From Chloroflexota bacterium (GTDB lineage Bacteria; Chloroflexota; UBA6077; CF-72), in contig JACPOP010000019.1 in assembly GCA_016191465.1 (NCBI GenBank), positions 1 through 49,713 on the forward strand: a DNA stretch of 49,713 nt, given 5' to 3'. A model generated the notes under the pieces. It made no database searches, had not been told where the DNA came from, and saw nothing but the letters and a program-made list of their open reading frames with translations. Within the stretch, counting starts at the first letter, position 1. Each line of letters starts with the position of its first letter. Both the position numbers and the translations under genes were made by a program. Below, in pieces: positions 24,701-32,752 of the stretch.

Positions 24701-25142
24701 GACCGAAGAACGCCAGCCTTGGAGCAGGGAGCTCATCATCCGAGGCAGCCAGGAGCGCGTGGCCCCGGTGCTCATGACCGCCGTCACGGCGGGCCTGGGC
24801 CTGATCCCCCTGGTGCTCAGCAAGGGCGAGCCGGGCAAGGAGATCCTTTACCCCGTCGCCGTCGTGATCCTGGGCGGCCTCATCACCAGCACGCTGCTGG
24901 ACTTCTTCGTCACACCGGCAGTGTTCTACCGCTTCGGGAAGCACGCGGCCGAGCGCCTCGCGCGCGAGCACGTTGAGAAGCATGGCCCGGCGACGATCGC
25001 TCCGGTCCTGCCGATCCCCTCGCCCGCTCTGGATGCCAGCAAGCCGCCGATCGCCGGACCCGGTCTCACGGATTCTGCGAGCGTCGGTGGGTCGCCGACC
25101 GCCGCCGACGGCCAGACCACGCCCGCCAAGGAGGGAACGTGA
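21789..25142 (+). CDS. HME-RND efflux pump, second type
   Basis: 1117 residues, GTG start ([30 protein letters not shown]) with GAGGGA upstream. All RND parts are present: [71 protein letters not shown] in TM4, [17 protein letters not shown], and [9 protein letters not shown]-like [17 protein letters not shown]. The [10 protein letters not shown] form differs from both the CusA at 7607 (VDSAVIMVEN) and CzcA (VDGAVVIVEN), so this is a different HME subgroup and its metal cannot be stated. The last 60 residues are a Pro/Ala-rich cytoplasmic tail. It is the inner-membrane partner of the adaptor at 20367. Confidence 0.92.
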   Translation: [1117 protein letters not shown]

Positions 25143-25414
25143 CATCCTCACGCGCTGCCTTGGGCCGCCCCCTTGCTCCCCCCGCCCGCAAGCGGACGCC
25201 GGTCCTCGATCAGGCCCTGCCCGAGGCAATGCAGGGCGGCGCATGCGGGCAGCAGGATCAGCCCGGCTTGCTACGCGGCGACCGTCACGCCGGTGGTCTC
25301 GCTCCGCGGCCCGACCGCACCGCGCAGGCCAACCCAGCGGAGTCTTTAGACCGCGGTCTTGCGCCCCGCCGCGGCCGGCAAATCGGCGGTGGCGACCCCG
25401 CGGCGGGCGCCCCG
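25143..25414. other. Convergent intergenic region
   Basis: About 270 bp between the convergent pump and outer-membrane genes. It contains a perfect 12-bp palindrome, AGACCGCGGTCT, at 25348-25359, possibly part of a terminator. No gene seen. Confidence 0.4.
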
Positions 25415-26332
25415 CTAGAACCGCACCGAAGCGCCCAAGAAGAGACCCACGTCGTCGGCCGCGCGTGTGAGGCCCACGCGCACGCCCGCGTCCAGTTGCA
25501 CATCGCGGGTGAGCGCGTAGGTCAGGCCCGCGTCGAAGTAGCCGCGGTACCCCTCGTCGTGGCTCAGGTTGGCGAAGCCTGCGTATTCAACGTATCCCGC
25601 CAGGTCGCCGATGAGTTCGTGCCCCATCGTGACGGTGTGGATCAGGTCCACGACATAGCGGTCATCGGCGGCGGAGCGGGCAAGGTCGAACTGCACCATC
25701 GCGCCGAGGTCGAAGCCGCCGGGGAGCGCCGCGGCGAACGGGACGATCACCCCGCCCTCCATCGCCCCCGCCCCCAGGCCGTCGGAGGCGGTGGGGAACG
25801 TCACATAGGGCATGACCGCCAGTGCAGTGCCTCCCTCCCAGAAGGCGTCGTTGCCCCAGAGGTTGACCTTCAGCCGAACCACGGTGTCCACGAAGCCATC
25901 GACGGCGCCGGAGGTGCCCAGGGCGTGGTCGGTGGTGCTGTGGGAGGTGTACGGGGCCAGGCCCAGTTGCAGGTCCACGTTGTTGAGCAGGCCCACCTTC
26001 AGGAGCATGGGCGCGACGGCCAGCGTGCGGCGGGTCTGGCGGTCGTTGTTGCGGCGGTCGTAGGTGAAGTCCGCCAGGCTCAGCTCGACCTGGATATGCC
26101 CCGCGTCCACGGTGAAGGCGCTCTCGGTGGTGTCGGGCCGGTCGGTGGACATCTCGCGCATCAGGCCGCGGGGCGTCGGGTTGAACAGGGTGAAGGCGGA
26201 CTTGTCCGCGGCGGCGGGGTCCGGGGCGGCGCCCCCGTTCGCGGACGCGGCGACGGGGGCGAGCACCGCGAGGGCCGCAGCCAGGCTCGCGCCCGGCGTA
26301 CGATGACCCGTGGCGAGACGGATGTTGGACAT
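25415..26332 (-). CDS. Outer-membrane transporter-like protein (Phenol_MetA_deg type)
   Basis: 305 residues from ATG 26332 (MSNIRLATGH). Signal peptide ends near VAASANG. After it, STDRPDTTESAFTVDAGHIQVELSLADF is the recognisable start of the outer-membrane 'transporter' family (MetA-pathway type), followed by alternating amphipathic strands (VDLQLGLAPYTS, VRLKVNLWGND, GGVIVPFAAALPGGFDLGAMVQFDLAR...) and a terminal strand ending VGLFLGASVRF with C-terminal Phe, as expected for Bam-inserted barrels. Divergent from an MntR-type regulator with an inverted repeat in the gap, so manganese or iron control is likely. Substrate unknown. Confidence 0.75.
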   Translation of the reverse strand: MSNIRLATGHRTPGASLAAALAVLAPVAASANGGAAPDPAAADKSAFTLFNPTPRGLMREMSTDRPDTTESAFTVDAGHIQVELSLADFTYDRRNNDRQTRRTLAVAPMLLKVGLLNNVDLQLGLAPYTSHSTTDHALGTSGAVDGFVDTVVRLKVNLWGNDAFWEGGTALAVMPYVTFPTASDGLGAGAMEGGVIVPFAAALPGGFDLGAMVQFDLARSAADDRYVVDLIHTVTMGHELIGDLAGYVEYAGFANLSHDEGYRGYFDAGLTYALTRDVQLDAGVRVGLTRAADDVGLFLGASVRF

Positions 26333-26333
26333 G

Positions 26334-26351
26334 TCAAACAATACACTTTGA
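26334..26351. promoter_or_regulatory. Inverted repeat TCAAA-N8-TTTGA, MntR operator candidate
   Basis: Located 2 bp upstream of the outer-membrane gene start, in the 70-bp gap to the divergent regulator. The size fits a dimeric DtxR/MntR-type site. The proximity to the start codon would allow repression by blocking initiation. Confidence 0.45.
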
Positions 26352-26402
26352 GCACCGAACGTTCCGGCGTGCCCGGCGATGCCCCCGCGGGCGGAGGGAC
26401 CT

Positions 26403-27089
26403 GTGGCGACCGAGACCGTCGAGAACTACCTGAAGGCGATCTACACGCTCGCACGCGAGCCCGGGTCCGGGGCGCCGGCGGGGGCGGCCGGCGCCGCGAC
26501 GGTCACGCGCGTAGCGGCGGTGCTGGGGGTGACGCCCGGCACGGCGACGGCGATGCTCAGGAAACTGGCCGCGGGCGGGCTGGCGCGGTACCAGCGCTAC
26601 GGGGCGGCAACGCTGACGCCAAAGGGGGAGCGGGCGGCCCTGGACGTGCTGCGCCGCCACCGGGTCCTGGAGCAGTTCCTGGTGCAGATCGTGGGGCTGG
26701 ACTGGTCGGAGGTGCACGAGGAGGCCGAGCGGCTGGAGCACGCCGTCTCGCCGCGCCTGCTGGAGCGGCTGGACCGGATGCTGGGCCGGCCGCCGGCGGA
26801 CCCGCACGGGGACCCGATCCCCGACGCGGGCGGCAGGGTGCCGCCCCAGCGGGGCCTCCCGTTGAGCGCTGCCCACGCGGGGGTGCGGGTGCGGATCGCG
26901 CGGGTACTGGACCAGTCGCCAGAGTTCCTGCGCTTCGCGGAGGCCAGCGCCCTGCGCCCGGGCCGGACGGCGCGGGTCGTGCGGGTGGACCCCGCGGCCG
27001 ACGCGGTGGTGGTCCGCAACGAGCACAAGAAAGAGGTGACGATCTCGCGCAGCGCGGCGGCCAAGGTGCTGGTGCTGCCGGCGGAGTGA
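26403..27089 (+). CDS. mntR: DtxR/MntR-family metalloregulator
   Basis: 228 residues from GTG 26403 (VATETVENYLKAIYTLAREPG), which has GGAGGGA just upstream; an ATG at 26379 lacks a ribosome site. N-terminal winged helix (about 1-70): TVTRVAAVLGVTPGTATAMLRKLAAGGLARYQRYGAATLTPKGERAA. Dimerisation and metal-binding domain (about 75-140) with HRVLEQFLVQIVGLDWSEVHEEAERLEHAVSPRLLERLD, which keeps the His-Glu-Glu...Glu-x2-His pattern. C-terminal FeoA-like SH3 domain (ALRPGRTARVVRVDPAADAVVVRNEH). Expected to repress metal-uptake genes when Mn or Fe is sufficient; the divergent outer-membrane gene is the obvious target. Confidence 0.88.
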   Translation: MATETVENYLKAIYTLAREPGSGAPAGAAGAATVTRVAAVLGVTPGTATAMLRKLAAGGLARYQRYGAATLTPKGERAALDVLRRHRVLEQFLVQIVGLDWSEVHEEAERLEHAVSPRLLERLDRMLGRPPADPHGDPIPDAGGRVPPQRGLPLSAAHAGVRVRIARVLDQSPEFLRFAEASALRPGRTARVVRVDPAADAVVVRNEHKKEVTISRSAAAKVLVLPAE

Positions 27090-27122
27090 GGCGTCGGCCG
27101 TGCAGCACGTCGCCCGCCGCGA

Positions 27123-27248
27123 GGGCCTCACGCCGCGACCGTGGCGACGCATTCCACGGCGTGCGAAGCGCATTCCGCGTTGTGGGCGGCGCATTGCACG
27201 GGGTGCGCGGCGTCCGCTCGGGAGCATCGGTCATCCGCCCGCGATTCG
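27123..27248. repeat. 21-bp period array A4
   Basis: Six degenerate 21-bp units; three share GCGCATTCC or GCGCATTGC-like words (clearest 27144-27227). Ends at R copy 5. Confidence 0.65.
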
Positions 27249-27249
27249 C

Positions 27250-27365
27250 CTTCGGCCCCGGCGGGGCCGCGGGCTGTAGCCACGGCTGGAGCGATGCGCA
27301 GCATCGCGCAACCCGTAGAAGGGCGAACGCGCACGAACCCCGCCCGGGCCGGGCGGGGGAGCCGG
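27250..27365 (+). repeat. R element, copy 5 (empty pair, left)
   Basis: Plus orientation: CTTCGGCCCCGGCGGGGCC, then the GGGCTGTAGCCACGG stem with GATGCGCAGCATC in its loop, then a CCCGCCCGGGCCGGGCGGG-type end. More diverged than copies 1-4 at the right end. Confidence 0.75.
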
Positions 27366-27381
27366 CTCAGTCTCGCGGCGC

Positions 27382-27504
27382 GTTCCTCCGCCCCTCCGGG
27401 CGCGTGCGTCCTTCGATGCTCTCTTCCACGGGTTGCGCTGCGTCCGCGAGGGCGCGGGCTGCGCGCCACTCGTGGCTACAGCCCTGCGCCCCTTGGGGGC
27501 GAAG
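27382..27504 (-). repeat. R element, copy 6 (empty pair, right)
   Basis: Inverted relative to copy 5, only 16 bp away, so no cargo lies between. Keeps the CTCCGCCCCTCCGGGCG end and the CCACGGGTTGCGC...CTCGTGGCTACAG stem. The 27505-27687 region up to the next gene shows no ORF of interest. Confidence 0.75.
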
Positions 27505-27687
27505 ATGCGCGGCCCGCGCCCCACTCTCCCGCTTCCCCTGTGTGTCTCCGTACCCTCGCCACGGCGGGTGTCCGATCCGTGGTACATGTCCCGTCATTGC
27601 CCGTCAAACCCATGCGGGCTGGTGTGTCGCCGGTCGTAGCGCGACTGTCATTGTTCCTTCCGTCCATGTTTTCTAAGGAGTCCTGAC

Positions 27688-29091
27688 ATGAAGACCGCCA
27701 AGCGTTCCATCCTGTTCGCACTGTTCACCGCCGGGGCGGCGCTTGCCTTCGGCACGCCGGCCGCGCTGGCGCAGCACGACCACGGCAAACCCGACGACCA
27801 CGCCAAGCAGCCGGGGCACGGAGCGGGAGCGGCGGGGGGGCAACCGCACGAACACGGTCCCGCGGCCAAGGCGCCCGAGACCTACAAGGACGCCGTCAAG
27901 CAGATCCATGACCGGCTCGAAGAGGTGGGCGCCGCGATCGAGAAGGGCGACATGGACGCCGCCCACGACGAAGCCGACGCCGCCGGCACGATCGGCAAGG
28001 CGCTGGGGGCGCTGGCCCTCAAGGCCGACTCGGGCGTGCCCAAGGACAAAGTCAAGGAGGTCAACACCGCGGGCAAGGAGATCGCGGCGCAGGCTGACGC
28101 CCTCCACGAGGGCGTCGAGAAGAAGGACAAGGCCGCCGTCCAGGCCGCGTACGCCAGGATGAATAAAGCCCTGGAGTCGCTCGCGCAGTTCGTGTCGGCC
28201 CAGTACGTCTGCCCGATGCACTGCGAGGGCTCCAAGACCTACGGGGCCCCCGGCAAGTGCCCGGTGTGCAAGATGGACCTCAAGAAGGTCACCACCGACA
28301 AGTACTCAGTCGAGGTGAAGCCGCTCGGCGGCAAGGTCGAGGCGGGCAAGCCGACCACGCTCGTGTTCACGATCAAGGACCCGGCGGGCGCGGTGTGCAA
28401 GGACTTCCAGACGGTGCACGAGAAGAAACTGCACCTGCTCATGACCAGCAAGGACCTCTCGTGGTTCGCGCACGAGCACCCGGAGCTCCAGCCCGACGGC
28501 ACGTTTGTGTTCAAGGATTTCGCGTTCCCGGCGGCGGGCGAGTACGTGCTCTGGCACGACTGCACGCCCACGGGCGTGGGGATGCAGGTGGTGCCGGTGA
28601 CTTTCACCGTGCCGGGCACGGCGCCCGCGGCCAAGCCGCTGGCCGTGGACGCGGGCAAGCCCAAGACGATCGACGGGTATTCGTACACGTTTGCGAGCAA
28701 GGCGCCGCTCGCGACCGGCGAGAACGAGATCACGTTCACGGTGAGCAAGGACGGCAAGCCCGTGACCGACCTGGAGCCGCTGCTGGGCGCGATGGGCCAC
28801 CTGGTCATCATCTCGTCGGACCAGAAGAACTTTGTGCACAGCCACCCGCACGAGGCGAACGAGAGCGACGCCAACCGCCGCGGCGGGCCCGCGGTGACGT
28901 TCGAGGCCTGGTTCGAGAAGCCCGGGACCTACAAGGGCTGGGGCCAGTTCCAGCACAAGGGCAAGATGATCACCGCCCCGTTCACGTTCGAGGTCGCCAA
29001 GGGGGACGCCTCGAAGATGGGTAAGCCCCATAGTCATGACGCGCACGGCGACGACCACGGCAAAAAGCCCGACCACGACCACGGCAAGTAA
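27688..29091 (+). CDS. Secreted heavy-metal-binding-domain protein
   Basis: 467 residues, ATG with AAGGAG upstream. Signal peptide ends near PAALAQ. The mature N-terminus is His-rich (HDHGKPDDHAKQPGHG, PHEHG). Residues 60-160 form two or three helices (four-helix-bundle like, KDAVKQIHDRLEEVGAAIEKGD...). A heavy-metal-binding motif follows, YVCPMHCEG...GKCPVCKMDLKK (about 173-195). The C-terminal half is a beta-sandwich similar to YtkA-like/auxiliary copper proteins (LSWFAHEHPELQPDGTFVF, YVLWHDCTPTGVGMQVVPVTF, MGHLVIISSDQKNFVHSHPHE) and ends in a His tail (HSHDAHGDDHGKKPDHDHGK). Periplasmic copper or similar metal buffer, first gene of the second half of the metal island. Confidence 0.8.
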   Translation: MKTAKRSILFALFTAGAALAFGTPAALAQHDHGKPDDHAKQPGHGAGAAGGQPHEHGPAAKAPETYKDAVKQIHDRLEEVGAAIEKGDMDAAHDEADAAGTIGKALGALALKADSGVPKDKVKEVNTAGKEIAAQADALHEGVEKKDKAAVQAAYARMNKALESLAQFVSAQYVCPMHCEGSKTYGAPGKCPVCKMDLKKVTTDKYSVEVKPLGGKVEAGKPTTLVFTIKDPAGAVCKDFQTVHEKKLHLLMTSKDLSWFAHEHPELQPDGTFVFKDFAFPAAGEYVLWHDCTPTGVGMQVVPVTFTVPGTAPAAKPLAVDAGKPKTIDGYSYTFASKAPLATGENEITFTVSKDGKPVTDLEPLLGAMGHLVIISSDQKNFVHSHPHEANESDANRRGGPAVTFEAWFEKPGTYKGWGQFQHKGKMITAPFTFEVAKGDASKMGKPHSHDAHGDDHGKKPDHDHGK

Positions 29092-29199
29092 GAGCCTTCA
29101 CCGTCCCGCCCCGCGACAGCGGCGCGGGCCGACTGCTGAGCGCCCGATCTGCAAGCGGCGTCTCGTCCGACCCCCGTTCCCTCTCCTGGAGACACGAGT

Positions 29200-30123
29200 A
29201 TGAGTGGTTCTACAGTCCTGCTTGTTTCGGCGTCGCTCCTGGCCGCCGGGGTGCTCGCCCCGGCAGCCCTCGGCCAGTGCTGCGGCAATCCCAAGCCCGG
29301 CGCGGCGACCGCTGCGATGACGCCGCCTGTCGTCGTTGGCGCGGCCCAGCCCGGCGTGGTGGCCCTGATCGCGGGGTCGATGGCGGCCGCCCCGGCCCAG
29401 CCGGTCAACAGGGTCTGCCCGATAAGGGAGGGCGAGGTGGATGCCGAGTCGCCCACGCGGACCTTCAAGGGCGTGACCATCGGGTTCTGCTGCCCCGGCT
29501 GCGAGGGGAAGTGGGACAAAAAGACCGACGACGAGAGGATGGCTTTGCTCGTCAAGCACGCGCCCGAGGCGGTGACGGCGATCGAGACCGCGGCAAAGGC
29601 GAAGCCGCAAGCCGCCGCGACGGACGCACGGCCCGATGCCGCCGCGATTGGCAAGAGCCCGGCGGTGATGACGGCCCGCGCCTATCTGGCGTTGTGCGAG
29701 AAGGCCGACGCCGCGGCGCTCAACGCGCTCTTCCTGAACAACGGCCGGGCAACCGTCAGCGAGAACGCCGGCGACGAGGGCTCCTGGGAGACCTATCGCG
29801 ATCACCACCTGCTGCCGGAACTCAAGGAGATGCCCGGTTTCAAGATGACCGTCTTGAAGGAGGACGTCCAGACCTTCGGCACGACCTCCATCGTGCGCCA
29901 GATCGGCTCGTTCACAGTGCCCGACGCCAACCATCCGGACGCGCCCAGAAAGTACCTCGCGGCCGTGACGTACGTGGTGGTAGATGACGCGGGGACGCCG
30001 AGGATCGCGCACCTCCACTGGTCAAGCCGGCCGGAAAGGAAGGCGGAGGCCAAGCCGGGCATGGCGCCGTCGCCCGCGGCCGACCCCTCTCAACCGAACG
30101 GGCCCGGGCACGAGCACAAGTAA
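29200..30123 (+). CDS. Secreted protein: TRASH-like Cys module + NTF2/SnoaL-like domain
   Basis: 307 residues, ATG with GGAG ten bases upstream. The signal peptide runs into LGQCCGNP. A TRASH-like module sits at about 73-105: RVCPIREGEVDAE...TIGFCCPGCEGKW. The C-terminal part (from about 150: KSPAVMTARAYLALCEKADAAALNALFLNNGRATVSENAGDEGSWETYRDHHLLPELKEMPGF...IVRQIGSFTV) has the length and pattern of a SnoaL/DUF4440 cone fold. It ends in a Pro/His tail (GPGHEHK). Metal delivery or scavenging in the periplasm is inferred from the Cys module and its neighbours; the role of the cone domain is unknown. Confidence 0.7.
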   Translation: MSGSTVLLVSASLLAAGVLAPAALGQCCGNPKPGAATAAMTPPVVVGAAQPGVVALIAGSMAAAPAQPVNRVCPIREGEVDAESPTRTFKGVTIGFCCPGCEGKWDKKTDDERMALLVKHAPEAVTAIETAAKAKPQAAATDARPDAAAIGKSPAVMTARAYLALCEKADAAALNALFLNNGRATVSENAGDEGSWETYRDHHLLPELKEMPGFKMTVLKEDVQTFGTTSIVRQIGSFTVPDANHPDAPRKYLAAVTYVVVDDAGTPRIAHLHWSSRPERKAEAKPGMAPSPAADPSQPNGPGHEHK

Positions 30124-30186
30124 CCGAACATTCCGTCCCCTGCCGCAGGTACGACGCGGCTGGCCTCGATCCTGGAGATTCCCGGC

Positions 30187-31635
30187 ATGACGCTTAGACC
30201 GGCATACACGTTCGCTCCTTCCGCACTGTTGATCGCGCTTCTCGTCGGCGCCGTCGGCGGCTGCGCCTCGCTGGACGCCGGGCCAGATGTCGCCCGCGCA
30301 AGTGCGACGATCGCCGAGCGTGCCGGCGTCGCCACCGGCTGGGATGCTCCTTGGCCGCGCGAACTGGAGGAGTGGGACGGGGCGAGCCCCCTGTCGATGG
30401 AGCGGGCGGTCGTGCTGGCGCTCAAGAACAACCGGGAGATCCGGCGCGAGGTGGAACTTATTGCCGCCAACCGGGCGGACCTCGTGCAGGCGGGGCTGCT
30501 GCCCAACCCGGTGCTGGCGATGGCGCTTCGGTTCCCGATTGACCCGGTCAAGGGGTATTCGCAGGCGGGCGCATCGGTCGTCCAGGAACTCGTCGCGCTG
30601 TGGCTCCGGCCGCAGCGGATCCGGTCTTCCGAGGCGCGGCTGAACGAGGCGGTCCTGACGCTCTCAGATCGGGCGCTGCGGCTCGTGGCCGATGTAAAAC
30701 AGAGCCACGCCAGCATCGTGTTTCTCCAGCGCGCCGCGGACCTGACGCGGCAGAGCCTCGCAACGGTGGACAGGTCCATCGGGGTGCTCCAGCGGCGGAT
30801 CCAGGGCGGCGAGGGCACAAACCTGGACGTCAACCGGGCACGCCAGCAGCGGCTCGTGCTGGAGGCCGACCTCAAGCGGCAGGAACGCGACCTGGCGAAG
30901 CAGAAGCGGGTTCTCCTGCAGCTGGTCGGGTTCGCGGCCATCCGTGCGGACTGGACCGCGGCCGACAGCGCACCAGCGGGGGAGACCGAGCACGAGCCGG
31001 TCTTGCCCGCGCTCCTTGAAGAGGCCGCCGTGATCTCGCTGGCCGGCGAGCAGCGGCTTGATGTGGCCGCAGCGCGTGCGGTGGTCGAGGCCAACGCGGC
31101 CAACCTGAGGATCGAGGAACTCAGCCGTGTCCGCAACCTGGCGCTGGATGCGTCGTTCGAGGAGACCGAGGACAGGGGCCGCTACCTGGGCCCGCAGGTC
31201 GAGGTCGGCATCCCGATCTTCGACTTCAACCAGGCGCAGATCTCTAAGGCGGGGTCGTTTGCGAGGGCCTCGCTCATCAACTACGAGGCGACGGTGCAGC
31301 GTGCCGTCGCGCAGGCGCGCGGCGCCTACGTGGAGGCGCGTGCCTCGGCTGACATCGCCGACCTGTACCGGCACCAGGTGCTCACGCTGGCCGAGGACAA
31401 TCTTCGCCTCGCCGAATCGACGCTCAAGTCCGGCAAGGACGACGTCACGGTCCTTCTCACGGCGCAGCAGGCCGTGGTCGAAGCGCGCCAGGCGCTCAAC
31501 GGCCTTCGCCTCGATGCCGCGCTGGCCCGGATCGAACTGGAGTACGCGGTCGGGGGGCGGCTGGCCCCACCAACCGCCTCGCCGGTCACACCCGCCGAGG
31601 GTCCCGCTGCCGCCAAGCCCGGGAGCACGCCATGA
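30187..31635 (+). CDS. TolC-family outer-membrane lipoprotein, CzcC-like
   Basis: 482 residues, ATG with TGGAG upstream. Lipobox VGGCASL after a short signal peptide. TolC repeats: ERAVVLALKNNREIRREVELIAANRADLVQAGLLPNPVLAMALRFP, VQRAADLTRQSLATVDRSIGVLQRRIQGGEGTNLDVNRARQQR, and QVEVGIPIFDFNQAQISKAGSFARASLINYEATVQRAVAQARGAYVEARASADIADLYRHQVL. Probably the outer-membrane duct for the pump at 21789, from which it is separated by the mntR and metal-protein genes. The stop overlaps the HMA gene by ATGA, a sign of coupled translation. Confidence 0.9.
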   Translation: MTLRPAYTFAPSALLIALLVGAVGGCASLDAGPDVARASATIAERAGVATGWDAPWPRELEEWDGASPLSMERAVVLALKNNREIRREVELIAANRADLVQAGLLPNPVLAMALRFPIDPVKGYSQAGASVVQELVALWLRPQRIRSSEARLNEAVLTLSDRALRLVADVKQSHASIVFLQRAADLTRQSLATVDRSIGVLQRRIQGGEGTNLDVNRARQQRLVLEADLKRQERDLAKQKRVLLQLVGFAAIRADWTAADSAPAGETEHEPVLPALLEEAAVISLAGEQRLDVAAARAVVEANAANLRIEELSRVRNLALDASFEETEDRGRYLGPQVEVGIPIFDFNQAQISKAGSFARASLINYEATVQRAVAQARGAYVEARASADIADLYRHQVLTLAEDNLRLAESTLKSGKDDVTVLLTAQQAVVEARQALNGLRLDAALARIELEYAVGGRLAPPTASPVTPAEGPAAAKPGSTP

Positions 31636-31844
31636 AGACGACCCTGAAAATCGAGGGCATGCGATGCGCCGGTTGCGCCGGGAGCGTCGAGCGCGCCCTG
31701 GTCCGCATCAAGGGCGTACTCGACGTAAAGGTCGACCGCGAGAAGGGGTACGCCGTCGTCGAGCACGCCGACTCGGTCGCGGCACAAACACTGGCGGACC
31801 TGGTGAACGAGATCGGGTTCACTGCGCGCCCGGCGCCGCGATGA
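31632..31844 (+). CDS. CopZ-like HMA metallochaperone
   Basis: 70 residues, complete single HMA (ferredoxin-like) domain: GMRCAGCAGSVERALVRIKGVLDVKVDREKGYAVVEH with the metal site Met-x-Cys-x2-Cys (residues 10-15), and a Phe near the end (IGFTA) in the usual place. Cytosolic Cu(I) or soft-metal chaperone by family. Coupled to the TolC gene through ATGA. It is the last gene on this strand before the convergent regulator pair; 31845-32017 holds only short open frames and no clear terminator. Confidence 0.9.
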   Translation: MKTTLKIEGMRCAGCAGSVERALVRIKGVLDVKVDREKGYAVVEHADSVAAQTLADLVNEIGFTARPAPR

Positions 31845-32017
31845 TGGAAGCGTTCGGATTGTTCACGATCCTTTATTGGGATCACTACGCCCGACAGGAT
31901 GGACGGGGATTGGGGGGGGAGATGCGATCCAGCGGTAAAAGGACGTACGGCATTGCGCGGAGCTCGCGGCGTGATCACCGCCATTCAACTGCGCGTGACC
32001 GCCCGGGGGTAGCGTCC

Positions 32018-32752
32018 TCAGGCTTCGACCAGCCCCTCGCGGATCGCGAACCGCATCAACTCGGCCCGGGTCTCCAGGCCCAGCTTTTTGAGCATCCGTT
32101 CCTGGTGGCGATCGATGGTCTTGGCGCTGCGCGAGAGAGCCTCGGCGATCCCGTTGCGGGAGAGACCCTTGCCGATCAGGCGCAGCACCTCCAACTCGCG
32201 TGCCGAGAGCGTATCGAGCCGCGGGGGGGGCTGCGCTTCGCGCTTGCCGGCACGCACCCCGCCAAACATGCGCTGTTGCTTGGGCGGGCGGCAGCGGGCC
32301 TTGACCTTGGGTCCAAAGATGAAGTCGCCCTCTGCGCCGCTCCCGCGCGCGACCTGCCGCAGACCTTCGACGATGTCCTCAATCTCGTCGGCCTTGGAGA
32401 AGTAGCCGCACGCGCCGCACCGGTACGCCTGGGCGATGTAGTGGTCGCGGACGTAGGCGCTGAGGAAGACGATCCTGGCACGTGCGTCCAGCCGGTGCAG
32501 GCGGTCGGCCATCTCGAAGGGGTCGGGGCCGGGCATCTCGATGTCCAGAAGCACGATGTCGGGCCGGAGCCGCTGGGCTTCCTTGACAAGGTTCTGCGCG
32601 GTGGCCAGCCGTCCGACCACCTCGAACTCCGGCACGGCGGCCCCCCGCCCCAGGACGGAGAACTGCGCCTTGAGGCCCTCGACAAGGAAGGCGTGGTCGT
32701 CCACGCAGAGAAGCCGGACTGAGGCGCCGGCGGATGAGGGGGAAAGAGTCAT
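32018..32752 (-). CDS. LuxR/NarL-type response regulator
   Basis: 244 residues from ATG 32752, overlapping the kinase stop by ATGA. Receiver domain about 12-135 with the acidic pair Asp18-Asp19, phosphoacceptor Asp70 (IVLLDIEMPGPDP), VFLSAY and GYFSKADE (conserved Lys). A basic linker (KARCRPPKQQRMFGGVRAGKREAQ) leads to the GerE helix-turn-helix (LDTLSARELEVLRLIGKGLSRNGIAEALSRSAKTIDRHQERMLKKLGL). NarL/FixJ-type regulators bind inverted repeats. Paired with the FixL-like kinase. It may drive the gene chain that begins at 34571 (inference from position). Confidence 0.92.
   Translation of the reverse strand: MTLSPSSAGASVRLLCVDDHAFLVEGLKAQFSVLGRGAAVPEFEVVGRLATAQNLVKEAQRLRPDIVLLDIEMPGPDPFEMADRLHRLDARARIVFLSAYVRDHYIAQAYRCGACGYFSKADEIEDIVEGLRQVARGSGAEGDFIFGPKVKARCRPPKQQRMFGGVRAGKREAQPPPRLDTLSARELEVLRLIGKGLSRNGIAEALSRSAKTIDRHQERMLKKLGLETRAELMRFAIREGLVEA

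Noticed and set aside
25139-27676. 845-codon plus-strand open frame after the pump gene
   Set aside because: Antisense to the outer-membrane gene, out of frame with mntR and then repeat DNA; no domain seen.
31845-32017. Rho-independent terminator between the convergent HMA and regulator genes
   Set aside because: Only a weak GATCC/GGATC pairing (5 bp) is visible and no T-run.
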